Assembly (NCBI RefSeq): GCF_000011365.1
Contig: NC_004463.1
Span: forward strand, 2,900,001 to 2,964,000
Direction: 5' to 3'
Origin: Bradyrhizobium diazoefficiens USDA 110
GTDB lineage: Bacteria > Pseudomonadota > Alphaproteobacteria > Rhizobiales > Xanthobacteraceae
Length of the DNA: 64,000 bases
Part shown: in pieces, positions 52,841 to 61,591 of the stretch
Position numbering within the stretch: position 1 is the first letter of the stretch
How the letters are laid out: each line of letters starts with the position of its first letter
Notes under the pieces: model-generated
Seen by the model: the letters and a program-made list of their open reading frames with translations, nothing else
The model's database searches: none
Told to the model about the DNA's origin: nothing
Position numbers and translations under genes: made by a program

Positions 52841-52919
52841 ATGTGGCGGCCGCCGGATTGCAATTGTAACCCCTTTGCCTGTGGCGGTGATCTCGGCGTA
52901 ACAGCCGGCCGGCACATAG

Positions 52920-52944
52920 TCTCCCACGAACAGCGTGTGGGAGA
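52920..52944 (+). promoter_or_regulatory. Hairpin covering the ribosome-binding site of the DUF1127 gene
   Basis: Perfect 8-bp stem TCTCCCAC/GTGGGAGA with a 9-nt loop. The 3' arm contains the GGGAGA Shine-Dalgarno, and the stem ends 6 nt before the ATG at 52951. When folded it would hide the ribosome-binding site, so translation may depend on a protein, small RNA or temperature. Confidence 0.6.
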
Positions 52945-52950
52945 TTTACG

Positions 52951-53565
52951 ATGAAGACGCATTCTCACGGTGTCATCCGTATTGTCCGGCCGGATGACGC
53001 GGAGCCCGATGGGCAAGGTTGCTCCGATGGCCTTGGGATGGCCCGTCTCGGTTCTGGCGGCACCGCGCGGCAGGGCCTCGCCGACATCGGTTCGGATTCA
53101 GCGCCGCCGGCTGCGCAGCCGGGCCAGGAGCTCAGCACACTCTGGTGGGCGGTCCTTACCTTCTTCATGGAAGGGTTTGCCCTTTATGGTGCCGCGTTGC
53201 ATCCGACCGCCGCCATGCCGGTTCACGCAATACTGGCGGCACGGAGGGATTGGGAGTCGCAGCCCAAGGCCAGCGAGCCGGCGGAACCTGTGCAGAGCCG
53301 CGGCAGCGACGGGGCCGGGAGCAGCGGCAACGTCGTCGAGCTCGGTCGCTCCCGGCGATTCGAGGTGCAACCGGAGCGTCGCTGGAGTCCGCTGCGTTCG
53401 GCCGGTGAGACGTTGACGGTCTTGCTGTCGCACGCGCGCCGGGAACGCGAGATCAGACGAGCTGTTGCCGCTCTCAAGGAGCTCGACGACCGGACATTGC
53501 GCGATCTCGGAATCCACGGCCGGTCGGAGATCGAGGGGATGGTGAGGTACTGTCATGATTGCTGA
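52951..53565 (+). CDS. DUF1127 domain protein with long N-terminal extension
   Basis: 204 residues. The last 50 (LLSHARREREIRRAVAALKELDDRTLRDLGIHGRSEIEGMVRYC) are a DUF1127 domain, an Arg-rich helical module that binds RNA or proteins in rhizobial and Agrobacterium relatives. The first 150 residues are unusual for the family: a Gly/Ser/Pro-rich stretch, a hydrophobic segment (LSTLWWAVLTFFMEGFALYG, about 60-80) and another low-complexity linker. Typical DUF1127 proteins are 45-100 residues. A hairpin covers its ribosome-binding site. A small reading frame overlaps its end. Confidence 0.8.
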   Translation: MKTHSHGVIRIVRPDDAEPDGQGCSDGLGMARLGSGGTARQGLADIGSDSAPPAAQPGQELSTLWWAVLTFFMEGFALYGAALHPTAAMPVHAILAARRDWESQPKASEPAEPVQSRGSDGAGSSGNVVELGRSRRFEVQPERRWSPLRSAGETLTVLLSHARREREIRRAVAALKELDDRTLRDLGIHGRSEIEGMVRYCHDC

Positions 53566-53701
53566 GGCGCTCTACCTTGCCTTCGCCGGACTGGGCCTGT
53601 TTCGCGCCGTGCCTCGTTCGATGATCTGGTGCGGCCTCCGTTTCCGGATCCGGCGATCGCCGCATTCACGAAATCATCGAGCCTCGATCAAAAGCCCTTG
53701 A
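53555..53701 (+). CDS. Possible small protein coupled to the DUF1127 gene
   Basis: 48 residues (MIAEALYLAFAGLGLFRAVP, then an Arg/His-rich basic tail). The ATG overlaps the end of the DUF1127 frame by 11 nt and has GGTGAGG upstream, so translational coupling is possible. A short hydrophobic segment is followed by basic residues, a common form of small membrane proteins. No homologue recognised; it may be chance. Confidence 0.35.
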   Translation: MIAEALYLAFAGLGLFRAVPRSMIWCGLRFRIRRSPHSRNHRASIKSP

Positions 53702-53743
53702 AGAGGCGCGGTTGCTTTCGCTCCCGCCCCCATATCACTGACG

Positions 53744-54727
53744 GTGCGACGATTGACTGGATTTCGCGGAGCCGGACCAGGCGCCGGCTATCGGGGTGGC
53801 TTGATCGCCATTTGCGCGGTGCTGCTGTGCTGCGTGGAAGTCACGCCCGCGCCGTCGCAGCCGCCGTCGGCGCACGCATTTGACCGCGGGGAGCCGATCA
53901 CGCCAATTCCCGCGGCCCCTGCCGCCGACCCGCTCAAGGTCGCCCTTGGCGAGAAGCTGTTTGGCGATCGCCGGGTCTCGCATGACAATTCCCGCGCCTG
54001 CCAATCTTGTCACGATATCGCGACGAACGGCGCGAGCCAGAAGCGGCACGATGTCGGCCTCAACGGGGCGGAGCTTGCGCTCAACACGCTCACCGTCTTC
54101 AATTCGACGCTCAGCTTTCGTTTCGGCTGGGAAGGAAAATTCCGTACCCTCGAGGCCGATATCGAGGCATCGCTGCAAAGCCAGCACACCATGGGCAGCA
54201 GCGCGGCGGAGGTTGCCGCAAAGCTCGATGCCGATCCCGACATGCGCGATCGTTTCGTCGCGGCCTATGGCCGCCGTCCGGAAGGCGCCGATGTCGTCGA
54301 CGCGCTGGCGAGCTTTCAACGCACGCTGGTCACGCCGGGCAGCAGGTTCGATCGCTGGCTGAAGGGCGACGACGCAGCCCTTTTGGCCGGCGAGCTGGAC
54401 GGATACCGCCTGTTCAAATCGCTGGGTTGCTCCGCCTGCCATCAGGGCGTCAACGTCGGCGGCAATCTGTTCGAGCGGCACGGCATATTCCATCCCCTCG
54501 CGTCGCCCGAGCCCAGGATCCTGCGCGTGCCGAGCCTGCGCAACGTCGCGACGACCGCGCCGTATTTTCATGACGGCAGCGCGCCGACGCTCGATGACGC
54601 GGTTCGCAAGATGGCGCTGGCCCAGTTGAACGCGACGCTGACAGACCAGCAGGTCAAGGCGCTCGTCGCCTTTCTCAACAGCTTGACCGGGACCTATCGC
54701 GGCGCGCCCGTCGGAGGCTCGCCGTGA
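53744..54727 (+). CDS. Di-heme cytochrome c peroxidase-like protein (CcpA/MauG family)
   Basis: 327 residues. A basic N-terminus and hydrophobic stretch (GGLIAICAVLLCCVEVTPAP) form a signal peptide. Two heme sites, CQSCH (86-90) and CSACH (229-233), carry the peroxidatic and electron-transfer hemes. Family features include GEKLFGDRRVSHDNSRAC, LNTLTVFNSTLSFRFGWEGKF and RVPSLRNVATTAPYFHDGS. It reduces hydrogen peroxide or oxidises a protein partner in the periplasm. GTG start. The last base pairs overlap the kinase start (GTGA), so both are translationally coupled. Confidence 0.9.
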   Translation: MRRLTGFRGAGPGAGYRGGLIAICAVLLCCVEVTPAPSQPPSAHAFDRGEPITPIPAAPAADPLKVALGEKLFGDRRVSHDNSRACQSCHDIATNGASQKRHDVGLNGAELALNTLTVFNSTLSFRFGWEGKFRTLEADIEASLQSQHTMGSSAAEVAAKLDADPDMRDRFVAAYGRRPEGADVVDALASFQRTLVTPGSRFDRWLKGDDAALLAGELDGYRLFKSLGCSACHQGVNVGGNLFERHGIFHPLASPEPRILRVPSLRNVATTAPYFHDGSAPTLDDAVRKMALAQLNATLTDQQVKALVAFLNSLTGTYRGAPVGGSP

Positions 54728-57219
54728 AATCCGCTCCCGCCGTGATCAGCGTCGCGTTCGTGCTCGGGCTTCTCACCTGGTTGCTGTTGCACGGGCTGAA
54801 CATCAACTCGGCGCGTTATGACAGCCAGCTTCGGGCGCTCGGGGATTTCACCCGGTTCGAACGCGGGATGACCAGAGAGGTCCTCACCGCGCGTGCCGGC
54901 CTGTCGCGCAACTATGATGCGCTGGTGCATATGGTAAATGCCTATGACGATGCCCTGACGCGGCTGCGCGACACGGCAGGCCTCGACGCCGAGCAGACCA
55001 GGGTGATCGATGTTCTGTCGGCGCGTGCCGACCGGCAGGAGAGCCTGATCGAACGGTTCAAGAGCAGGAACGCGTTGCTGCAGAACTCCTTTGCCTATTT
55101 CGGCCTGTTCAGCGACAGATTGGCCGCATCGGAGTCCCGGCCGGTGGTGACGGCCGCCTCCGCGCTGGCGGCAGCCATGCTCCGCCTGACGCTCGATACG
55201 TCGGATGCCGCAGCGCGCCAGGTCGAGGACCGACTGGAAGAGCTGGCGCAACTTCAAGCGCCGCCGGCGGAGACGGATTCGGTCCACGCGCTGCTGCTCC
55301 ACGGACAGATGCTGCACGACCTTCTGCCTGACATCGACACGATCCTGAAGACGCTCGTCGCCGAATCCAACAACCGCGAGCAGGATGCGATGCTGGCTGT
55401 GATCCTGAAGCGCCAGCTTGCCGCGCGCGCCTCGGCGCGCAAGACGCGGTTGCTGCAATATATCACCTCGCTGCTGCTGCTCTCCGGCATCATCTATTTC
55501 GGAATGCTGTTGCGCAAACGGGCCATGGCGCTGCGCCGTCGCGCCGCATTCGAACACGTGATCGCCAATATCTCGATGCTGTTCATCAATTCGAGCAACG
55601 ACGGAATCGATGCGGATGTCGAGATGGCGCTTCGCCAGCTAGCCGGATGCATCGGCGCTGACAGGGCCTATTTTGCCTGCGTGGTCGGCACCACGATGCA
55701 CACCTATCGGTGGTCGCGCGACGGCATCGCATTCGAGCCCGGCTGGCCGGAGCGGGTGCTGAGCCTCGCACCGCGATTGGACGGCGGCGAAGACGGCATC
55801 GTCTATATCCCCAGGATGAACGCCTCGCATCCCCATGACGCGATGCTCACCGAGGCGGGGGTGAGCGGCTGGCTGTGCATCATGGCGGCCTACGGAAGCC
55901 GCGATGGAATTCTCGGCTTCGATGCGGTGCGCGGAGGTGCGCTCACATATTGGTCCGAAGTCTCGCTGTTTCGCATGGCCTTTGACGCCATCGGCAACGC
56001 GATCCGGCGGGCCCGCCTCGAAGGGGAGAAGGAGCGCCTCCAGGCAAGCCTGCAACAGGCGCGTCGCATGGAGACCATCGGGACCTTTGCCAGCGGCATC
56101 GCCCATAACTTCAACAACATCGTCGGCGCCATTCTCGGCCATGCCGAAATGGCCGATGCGCGGGTCGCGCCGGGAAGCCGGCCGGCCGCGAGTCTCGCCG
56201 AAATCCGCCGGGCCGGCGAGCGGGCGCGTGAGCTGGTCGAACAGATTCTCGGCTTCGGGCGCCGCGGCGAGGGCAGGCGGGAGCGCGTTTGCCTCAGGAC
56301 CCTGGTCGACGAAACCAGATCGCTGCTGGCCGCATCGCTGCCTTCGCACGTCACATTCGAAGTGGACGAGACGGCCGACATTGCCATCGTGACGGGCGAG
56401 CCGGCCCAATTGCAGCAGGTCATCCTGAACCTGTGCAACAACGCGGCGCAGGCGATGAAGGAGCCCGGCCGTATCGAGCTTCGCATCAAGGTGCACGATC
56501 TCGTCAAGCCGTTGTCGATCGGGCGGAGCGAGGTCGGTCCCGGCCGCTTCACCGTCATTTCGGTCGCCGATCCCGGGCCGGGCATGGACGAGGCGACGCT
56601 GGAGCGGATCTTCGAGCCGTTCTTCACCACCCGCCCGGACGGTAACGGCCTCGGGCTCGCGACGGTTCGCGAGATTGTCGAGCAGCATGGCGGCGCCGTC
56701 GCCGTGCAGAGCAGGCCGGATGCCGGCACGCGCTTCGACATCTGGCTGCCATCGGGCGAGCCAGTCGAGCCGCAGCCCGCTCAACACGGCTCGGATCCGG
56801 CGTTCCTTGGGGCCGGCGAAACCGTGCTCGTCATCGACACCGACCGCCGCCGCCTGTTGCGCTATGAGGAAATCCTCGCAGCGCTGGGTTATGAGCCCGT
56901 CGGCTTCACTGGGCTCGCGGAAGCGATCGCCGCCTGCCGGGCCGCGCACGCCCGGTTCGACGCGGCGCTGGTCTGTCATCTGCCGGGCGGCTCCTCGCTC
57001 GATCTCGCGGCGGCGTTGCATGATGCGGCGCCGGCCCTGCCGATCATCCTCGCTGCGCCCTCGACGCGCGACCTGGCGATGCCGTCGCTCAAGACATCCG
57101 GCATCACCGAGCTCGTCCATCACCCGCTGGCGTCGGCGGAGCTCGCCAGCGCGCTGGCGCGGAGCCTCGTCTCGTCGGCCACGAGCGGAAGATTGCGGCG
57201 AGCCGCCGGGGCTTCCTAG
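54724..57219 (+). CDS. VirA-like hybrid sensor histidine kinase with a degenerate receiver
   Basis: 831 residues. Membrane helix near 5-25, an all-helical periplasmic sensor (DAHL-type, about 30-240), and a second helix near 246-264. A GAF-like region follows (about 280-430: ISMLFINSSNDGIDADVEMAL, GCIGADRAYFACVV). The kinase core has GIAHNFNNIVGAILGH (phosphorylated His about 461), QLQQVILNLCNNAAQAM, DPGPGMDEATLERIFEPFF and GNGLGLATVREIVEQHGG. The C-terminal receiver (about 700-820) starts VLVIDTDRRRLL but has ALVCHLPGG where the phosphoacceptor Asp should be. The architecture matches VirA-like kinases. The cognate regulator could be the one at 52014. Confidence 0.9.
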   Translation: MKSAPAVISVAFVLGLLTWLLLHGLNINSARYDSQLRALGDFTRFERGMTREVLTARAGLSRNYDALVHMVNAYDDALTRLRDTAGLDAEQTRVIDVLSARADRQESLIERFKSRNALLQNSFAYFGLFSDRLAASESRPVVTAASALAAAMLRLTLDTSDAAARQVEDRLEELAQLQAPPAETDSVHALLLHGQMLHDLLPDIDTILKTLVAESNNREQDAMLAVILKRQLAARASARKTRLLQYITSLLLLSGIIYFGMLLRKRAMALRRRAAFEHVIANISMLFINSSNDGIDADVEMALRQLAGCIGADRAYFACVVGTTMHTYRWSRDGIAFEPGWPERVLSLAPRLDGGEDGIVYIPRMNASHPHDAMLTEAGVSGWLCIMAAYGSRDGILGFDAVRGGALTYWSEVSLFRMAFDAIGNAIRRARLEGEKERLQASLQQARRMETIGTFASGIAHNFNNIVGAILGHAEMADARVAPGSRPAASLAEIRRAGERARELVEQILGFGRRGEGRRERVCLRTLVDETRSLLAASLPSHVTFEVDETADIAIVTGEPAQLQQVILNLCNNAAQAMKEPGRIELRIKVHDLVKPLSIGRSEVGPGRFTVISVADPGPGMDEATLERIFEPFFTTRPDGNGLGLATVREIVEQHGGAVAVQSRPDAGTRFDIWLPSGEPVEPQPAQHGSDPAFLGAGETVLVIDTDRRRLLRYEEILAALGYEPVGFTGLAEAIAACRAAHARFDAALVCHLPGGSSLDLAAALHDAAPALPIILAAPSTRDLAMPSLKTSGITELVHHPLASAELASALARSLVSSATSGRLRRAAGAS

Positions 57220-57313
57220 CCCCGCCGGCCCGCGACGACAGGGCCTGCGGTTGCAGTGGTAACGCGATATCACCGCCGGCGAAATGGCCGGGTAGCCGGG
57301 ATCTCCTATCTTT

Positions 57314-57350
57314 CGCAGGCGCGTGTTCGCAAGGTGCGAATGCGCAGGCG
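57314..57350. promoter_or_regulatory. Nested repeat: TTCGCA-AGG-TGCGAA between CGCAGGCG copies
   Basis: A perfect 6-bp inverted repeat (57326-57340) lies between two direct CGCAGGCG copies (57314-57321 and 57343-57350), 23-59 nt upstream of the small secreted protein at 57373. The geometry suggests a binding site close to or over that gene's promoter. Confidence 0.45.
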
Positions 57351-57372
57351 TCACCGCGATAGGAGACAGATG

Positions 57373-57651
57373 ATGTCAATCAGACTTGGCGTGACCACCG
57401 TCGCAGCTGCGTTGTTGTTCTGGCCGGTTTCGAGTCTCAGGGCAGGAGGGAGCGCCCCCACGCGGATCGCCTCGCCCGGCAATCCTCCACCGACAAAATT
57501 CGCAGACCTTTTCCGGCAAGCCCCCATCGGGCACCGGCAGCCGCGGCCCGGTGATTTGTCCGAGCCGGTGCAGGCGACGCTCGTCGACGTCGAGCTGCGA
57601 CGGCTCGACGCCGAAATCGACCGCAAGCTGATCATCTGCCGCGGCTGCTGA
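57373..57651 (+). CDS. Small secreted protein, unknown function
   Basis: 92 residues from MSIRLGVTTVAAALLFW; AGGAGA lies 7 nt before this ATG and only 4 nt before the adjacent ATG at 57370. The signal peptide ends near LRAGG. The mature part is Pro-rich with conserved-looking QAPIGHRQPRPGDLSEPVQ and a C-terminal helix VELRRLDAEIDRKLIICRGC with two cysteines. It follows the VirA-like kinase by about 150 nt. I recall similar rhizobial hypothetical proteins with the same RLDAEIDRKL ending; function unknown. Confidence 0.7.
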   Translation: MSIRLGVTTVAAALLFWPVSSLRAGGSAPTRIASPGNPPPTKFADLFRQAPIGHRQPRPGDLSEPVQATLVDVELRRLDAEIDRKLIICRGC

Positions 57652-57695
57652 TCATGCCGGATGGCGGCGTGCACAGGGCCCGCCGCCTCCCCGTG

Positions 57696-58844
57696 CTAGT
57701 TCGACGCCAGCGCCGTCTTGGCCACCTCGGCCATCCAGCCCGATGCGACCGGGAGGATCGCGTCGTTGAAATCGTAGCGCGGGCCGTGCAGTTCGGCGCC
57801 GTCGCGCAAGTCGCCGTTGCCGATCCAGACGAACGCGCCGGGCCGCTGCTTGAGGTAGAAGGCGAAATCCTCGCCGGCCATGCTGGGCGCAAGGTCGCGC
57901 CTGACCTCGGCCCGCACCTTCTCCGCGGCGAGGCGCGCAAGGCCCGCCTCATCAGGCGTGTTGACCACGACGCCGACGCCCATGACGATCTCGGGCGTGA
58001 CCTTGACGCCAAAGCTCGTGGCGACGCCGGCGCAGATCTCGCCGATCCGCGCGAGGAGGACGTCCTTCACCGCCTCGCGATGAAACCGCAGCGTGCCGCG
58101 GATCGCGACCTTGCCCGCGATCTGGTTCGGCGCGGTGCCGCCTTCGATCGTGCACAGCGAGAGCACGGCGGTGTCGAGCGGATCGACGCTGCGCGCCACG
58201 ATCGACTGCAGCGCCACGATGAGATGGCCGGCTGCCATGACCGGATCGCGCGTCAGATGCGGCATGCCGGCATGCCCGGCATGGCCCTCGATGGTGATGG
58301 TGACGCGTCCCCCGGAAGCCATGACAACGCCGTCATGGACCGCGATGGTGCCGGCGGCAAGGCCCGGCCAGTTGTGGAAGCCGAACACCCGGTCCATCGG
58401 GAAGCGCTCGAACAGCCCGGCGCCGACCATCGCGCGCGAGCCGCCATAGCCCTCCTCGGCCGGCTGGAAGATGAAATCGACCGTGCCGCTCCAGCTGGTG
58501 TCGGCGGCGAGCAGCGCCGCGGCGCCGAGCAGCGAGGCGGTGTGCCCGTCATGGCCGCAGGCATGCATCACGCCTGATGTCGTCGAGGCGTAGGGCAGGC
58601 CGGTATCCTCGGTGATCGGCAGCGCGTCCATGTCGGCGCGCAGGCCGACGCGGCCCTGCGCGTGCCCGCGCGTCAAGGTCGCGACGACGCCGTGGCCGCC
58701 GATTCCAGCCTCGAAGGGAATGCCGAGCTCGGCGAGCCTGTCCTGCACGAAGGCCGCGGTCGCCTTCTCCTGGAGCGACAGTTCGGGATGGGCATGCAAA
58801 TGGCGGCGCCACGCGGTCAGTTTCTGGTGCAGTTCGGGTGTCAA
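57696..58844 (-). CDS. M20 family amidohydrolase (aminoacylase/hippuricase type)
   Basis: 382 residues. Zinc peptidase fold with RADMDALPITEDTG (metal Asp and nearby catalytic Asp), HACGHDGHTASLLGA (metal His), FIFQPAEEGYGGSRAM (Glu-Glu), and FHNWPGLAAGTIAVHDG. The dimerisation domain is intact (GHAGMPHLTRDPVMAAGHLI). It removes an acyl or benzoyl group from an N-acylated amino acid. The first codon is TTG (LTPELHQK), and no ATG fits. It lies 81 nt after the second M20 enzyme, with a palindromic repeat between them. Confidence 0.92.
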   Translation of the reverse strand: MTPELHQKLTAWRRHLHAHPELSLQEKATAAFVQDRLAELGIPFEAGIGGHGVVATLTRGHAQGRVGLRADMDALPITEDTGLPYASTTSGVMHACGHDGHTASLLGAAALLAADTSWSGTVDFIFQPAEEGYGGSRAMVGAGLFERFPMDRVFGFHNWPGLAAGTIAVHDGVVMASGGRVTITIEGHAGHAGMPHLTRDPVMAAGHLIVALQSIVARSVDPLDTAVLSLCTIEGGTAPNQIAGKVAIRGTLRFHREAVKDVLLARIGEICAGVATSFGVKVTPEIVMGVGVVVNTPDEAGLARLAAEKVRAEVRRDLAPSMAGEDFAFYLKQRPGAFVWIGNGDLRDGAELHGPRYDFNDAILPVASGWMAEVAKTALASN

Positions 58845-58877
58845 GATACGGATCTCTCGTGTCGGTTGGCGGAGGTT

Positions 58878-58913
58878 CGTAGGATGGATTTCGCTGCGCT
58901 CGACCCATCCTGC
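58878..58913. repeat. Short copy of the CGTAGGATGG palindromic repeat
   Basis: CGTAGGATGG, then TTTCGCTGCGCTCGA, then CCCATCCTGC: two arms around a short loop. It is a condensed version of the 83-nt element at 60158-60240, sitting between the two M20 genes. Confidence 0.65.
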
Positions 58914-58925
58914 AGGCTCACATGC

Positions 58926-60119
58926 TCACCGCATCGTCGCAAGCTGCACGGCCAGCGCGCAGGCGCGGTCGTATTCGTCGAGATTGATCCATTCGTCGAC
59001 CGTGTGCGCTTCGTTCTGGCCGGCGCCGAAGGTCACGGTCGGAATGCCGTGGCGGACCATCCAGTTGGCATCGAGGCCGCCATTGGCGGCGCGGACATTC
59101 GGGGTGCCGCCGACCGCGGATACTGCCTCGACCGCGCGTTTGACGACGGGGAGGTTGTCCTTCATGCGGAACGGGTAATAGTCGGTCTCGGCCTTGAACT
59201 TGACCTTGCCGGACTTGCCCTGCGCATTCGTCACCTTCTTGGCGGCCTTCTCGAACGCGGCCTTGTAGGCTTTCGTGATCTCCTTGAAGAACTTTCCGTC
59301 GTGGCTGCGGCTTTCGCCGCGCACATGCACGTAGTCGGTGACGACGTTGGTGGCATCGCCCGCGGGGCGCCCTTCGCCGCCGGTGACGGGGCCGATATTG
59401 CTCGTCCCTTGCTGCTTGCCCTTTACCACCTTGCCGAACCAGCCGCCGGCCTTCGCGTCCGCAAGGGCGAGCGCCATGATCATGGTCGAGGAGATGCCGC
59501 GCTCCGGCGCGACGCCGGCATGCGAGGCGCGGCCGAAGATCTCGACGGTCCAGCGGTCGGCCCCGACCGCGCCGATGATCACGTTGGAGGCCGAGCCGCC
59601 GTCGTAGTTGAACGCCATCACCGGCGAGCCGAGCTCGTCGAGCTTGACGTGGCGCGCGCCGTAGAGCCCGCTCTCCTCGCGCACGCAGAACAGCAGCGTG
59701 ATCGGCGGATGATCGAGCTTCTGCTTTTCGAGTTCGGCGGCCAGCGTCACCAGCACACCGCAGCCGCAGCGATTGTCGCCGCCGAGCGCGGTCTTCGCCT
59801 CGTTGACGATCTTGCGCCCCGATTTCTTCGGCTTGGCGCCGGCGCACAGCGGCACGGTGTCCATGTGGGTCATGAACATGATGCGCGGCTGGTTGTGCAG
59901 CGCGCCGCGGCCGGGCAGGTCGACGATGAGGTTGCCGGTCTCGGTCGGCACCGGAATGCGGGTGTTGGCGTCGTCGAGCCGGATCGCCTTCGCCGGCACG
60001 CCGCTCTGCTTCAGCGCGGCGGTGAGCTCCCGCCCGATTGCCGCCTCCTGTCCGGTGACGCCCTCGACGGAGAGGAAGCGCATGAGGCGATCGGTGGCGG
60101 CTTTGGTGTCGACAGGCAT
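58926..60119 (-). CDS. M20 family metallopeptidase (PepT-like)
   Basis: 397 residues from MPVDTKAATDRLMRFLSVEG; a much longer upstream frame reads through the palindromic repeat and the MFS gene and was rejected. Metal-binding motifs are MFMTHMDTVPLCAG, GGDNRCGCGVLVTLA and REESGLYGARH. The lid domain contains GRASHAGVAPERGISS. This is the tripeptidase-like branch of M20. An AAGGGAA motif lies upstream of the ATG. It is bracketed by palindromic repeats at 58878 and 60158. Confidence 0.88.
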   Translation of the reverse strand: MPVDTKAATDRLMRFLSVEGVTGQEAAIGRELTAALKQSGVPAKAIRLDDANTRIPVPTETGNLIVDLPGRGALHNQPRIMFMTHMDTVPLCAGAKPKKSGRKIVNEAKTALGGDNRCGCGVLVTLAAELEKQKLDHPPITLLFCVREESGLYGARHVKLDELGSPVMAFNYDGGSASNVIIGAVGADRWTVEIFGRASHAGVAPERGISSTMIMALALADAKAGGWFGKVVKGKQQGTSNIGPVTGGEGRPAGDATNVVTDYVHVRGESRSHDGKFFKEITKAYKAAFEKAAKKVTNAQGKSGKVKFKAETDYYPFRMKDNLPVVKRAVEAVSAVGGTPNVRAANGGLDANWMVRHGIPTVTFGAGQNEAHTVDEWINLDEYDRACALAVQLATMR

Positions 60120-60157
60120 GGACTGGAATTCCCTTGATGCAGGTAGCGGCGCAGGCT

Positions 60158-60240
60158 CGTAGGATGGGTAGAGCGAAGCGAAACCCATCGACCCGTGTGC
60201 GAAGATGATGGGTTTCGCGAAGCGCTCTACCCATCCTACG
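60158..60240. repeat. 83-nt palindromic repeat (CGTAGGATGGGTAGAGC arms)
   Basis: The outer 17-bp arms CGTAGGATGGGTAGAGC and GCTCTACCCATCCTACG are perfect complements. The inner part (GAAGCGAAACCCATC versus GATGGGTTTCGCGAAGC) extends the stem. The right arm overlaps the MFS stop codon. Mobile-repeat-like element of the kind scattered through Bradyrhizobium-type genomes. Related copies are at 58878 and 61592. Confidence 0.85.
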
Positions 60241-61483
60241 AACGCGGCGACGTATAAGTCAAAAAGATCAGCACGCCGATGAAGAGAGCTGCCGCCATGA
60301 ACAGCAGCACCGCCGGCAGCCCCGCGAGCGCCGCCACCGCGCCGGTGACGGACTGCATCAGCGCGGTGCCGAGAAAGAAGGCGAGATTGACGGCAGCGAG
60401 TGCCTTTCCCGCGACCTGCGCGTCGACGAGTTGCCTGGACATGCCGAACAGCAGCGGCTGGGCGGAGGTGAAAAGCCCGATGAGCACGAACAGTGCCAGA
60501 TCGTAGTGCGGCGGCATGACGGTCACGCCGAACAGCCATGCAACGGCAAAGTGCGGGGCTCCCAACGCCATCAGCGCAAGCAGCAGCGCCGCGAACGCGT
60601 GAGTGCCGGCCACCAGCTCGCGGCGGCGGCCGATCCTGCGGTCGATCATGCCGATGAGAAGCGGCCCCACGATCATCGCCAGCGTGAACGCGCCGAGCTG
60701 GTTGCCGGCCTCGACCCGCGACAATCCCTTGATCTCCATCAGCCATGGTCCGCCCCACAGGCCGCGCAGCACCAGCGAACTCGCCAGCGACACCAGCGCC
60801 AGCGCGATCAGGCCGCGCAGCGGCCGCGACAGGCCGAGCCTGAGCACCTCGATCATCTGCGCCATCGGCGATGAATGGTCCTTGTGCTCGGCCGGCTGGT
60901 TCGGCACCAGCGCGAACACTGCGAGCGCCACCACGACGCCGCCAGCTGCGGAGACCCAGAACCCGGCCCGCCAGCCCCAGGTGTCGACCACGAAGGCGAG
61001 CGGGCTCGACGACAGCAGCATGCCGATATTGCCGATCGAGAGGATCGCGCCCGACCACAGTCCAAATCGCGCCGCCGACAATTGCTTGGCCGCGAGCGTC
61101 ATCGGGCACATCAGCATGCCCGAGGTGGCGACGCCGAGCATGAGCTGGCCGACCGCAAAGCTCTCGGGGCCTGTCGCAAAGCCCGACGCGACCGCGCCGA
61201 ACACGGTTCCCGCCAGCAGGGCGAGCGACACCGGCCGCACGCCGAAGCGATCCATCGCCGCGCCGACCGGAATCTGCGCGGCGGCAAAGGCAAAATGATA
61301 GACCGAGGTCAGGCTCGCCAGCGCCTGCGGCTCGATATGGAAGTCCGCCGCCATCAGGTCGAGGCTGATGGCCGGAATGGTGCGCAGCAAGGTCGAAAGC
61401 ATATGACCGCAGGCGAGCGCGACCAGCGCGAAGATCAGCGCGCGGGTGGCGCTTCCCGCCTCGTCAGTGGCTGCGGTCCCCAT
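60236..61483 (-). CDS. MFS transporter
   Basis: 415 residues, 12 hydrophobic segments. Starts with FALVALACGHMLSTLLRTIPAI; motif A-like region GAAMDRFGVRPVSLALL; MLMCPMTLAAKQLSAARFGLWSGAI in helix 4-5; long central loop NQPAEHKDHSSPMAQM. The substrate is not evident; proximity to two M20 peptidases suggests it may carry a peptide, acyl-amino acid or amino acid. Its stop lies inside the 83-nt palindromic repeat. Confidence 0.88.
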   Translation of the reverse strand: MGTAATDEAGSATRALIFALVALACGHMLSTLLRTIPAISLDLMAADFHIEPQALASLTSVYHFAFAAAQIPVGAAMDRFGVRPVSLALLAGTVFGAVASGFATGPESFAVGQLMLGVATSGMLMCPMTLAAKQLSAARFGLWSGAILSIGNIGMLLSSSPLAFVVDTWGWRAGFWVSAAGGVVVALAVFALVPNQPAEHKDHSSPMAQMIEVLRLGLSRPLRGLIALALVSLASSLVLRGLWGGPWLMEIKGLSRVEAGNQLGAFTLAMIVGPLLIGMIDRRIGRRRELVAGTHAFAALLLALMALGAPHFAVAWLFGVTVMPPHYDLALFVLIGLFTSAQPLLFGMSRQLVDAQVAGKALAAVNLAFFLGTALMQSVTGAVAALAGLPAVLLFMAAALFIGVLIFLTYTSPRS

Positions 61484-61591
61484 GAGTGTCCCGTCCCGAG
61501 AAGGTTTTGGCTGGGGTACATGATCGAGGGGACGGTGCCAATGGGGGAAGGGCAGGCCCGGCTATTCGCGATTGTGGCGTCCGAACTTTCA

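Noticed and set aside
60120..61109. N-terminal extension of the M20 gene at 58926
   Set aside because: The extension would cover a palindromic repeat and run antiparallel-like through the MFS gene; the family start MPVDTKAATDRLMRF lies at 60119.
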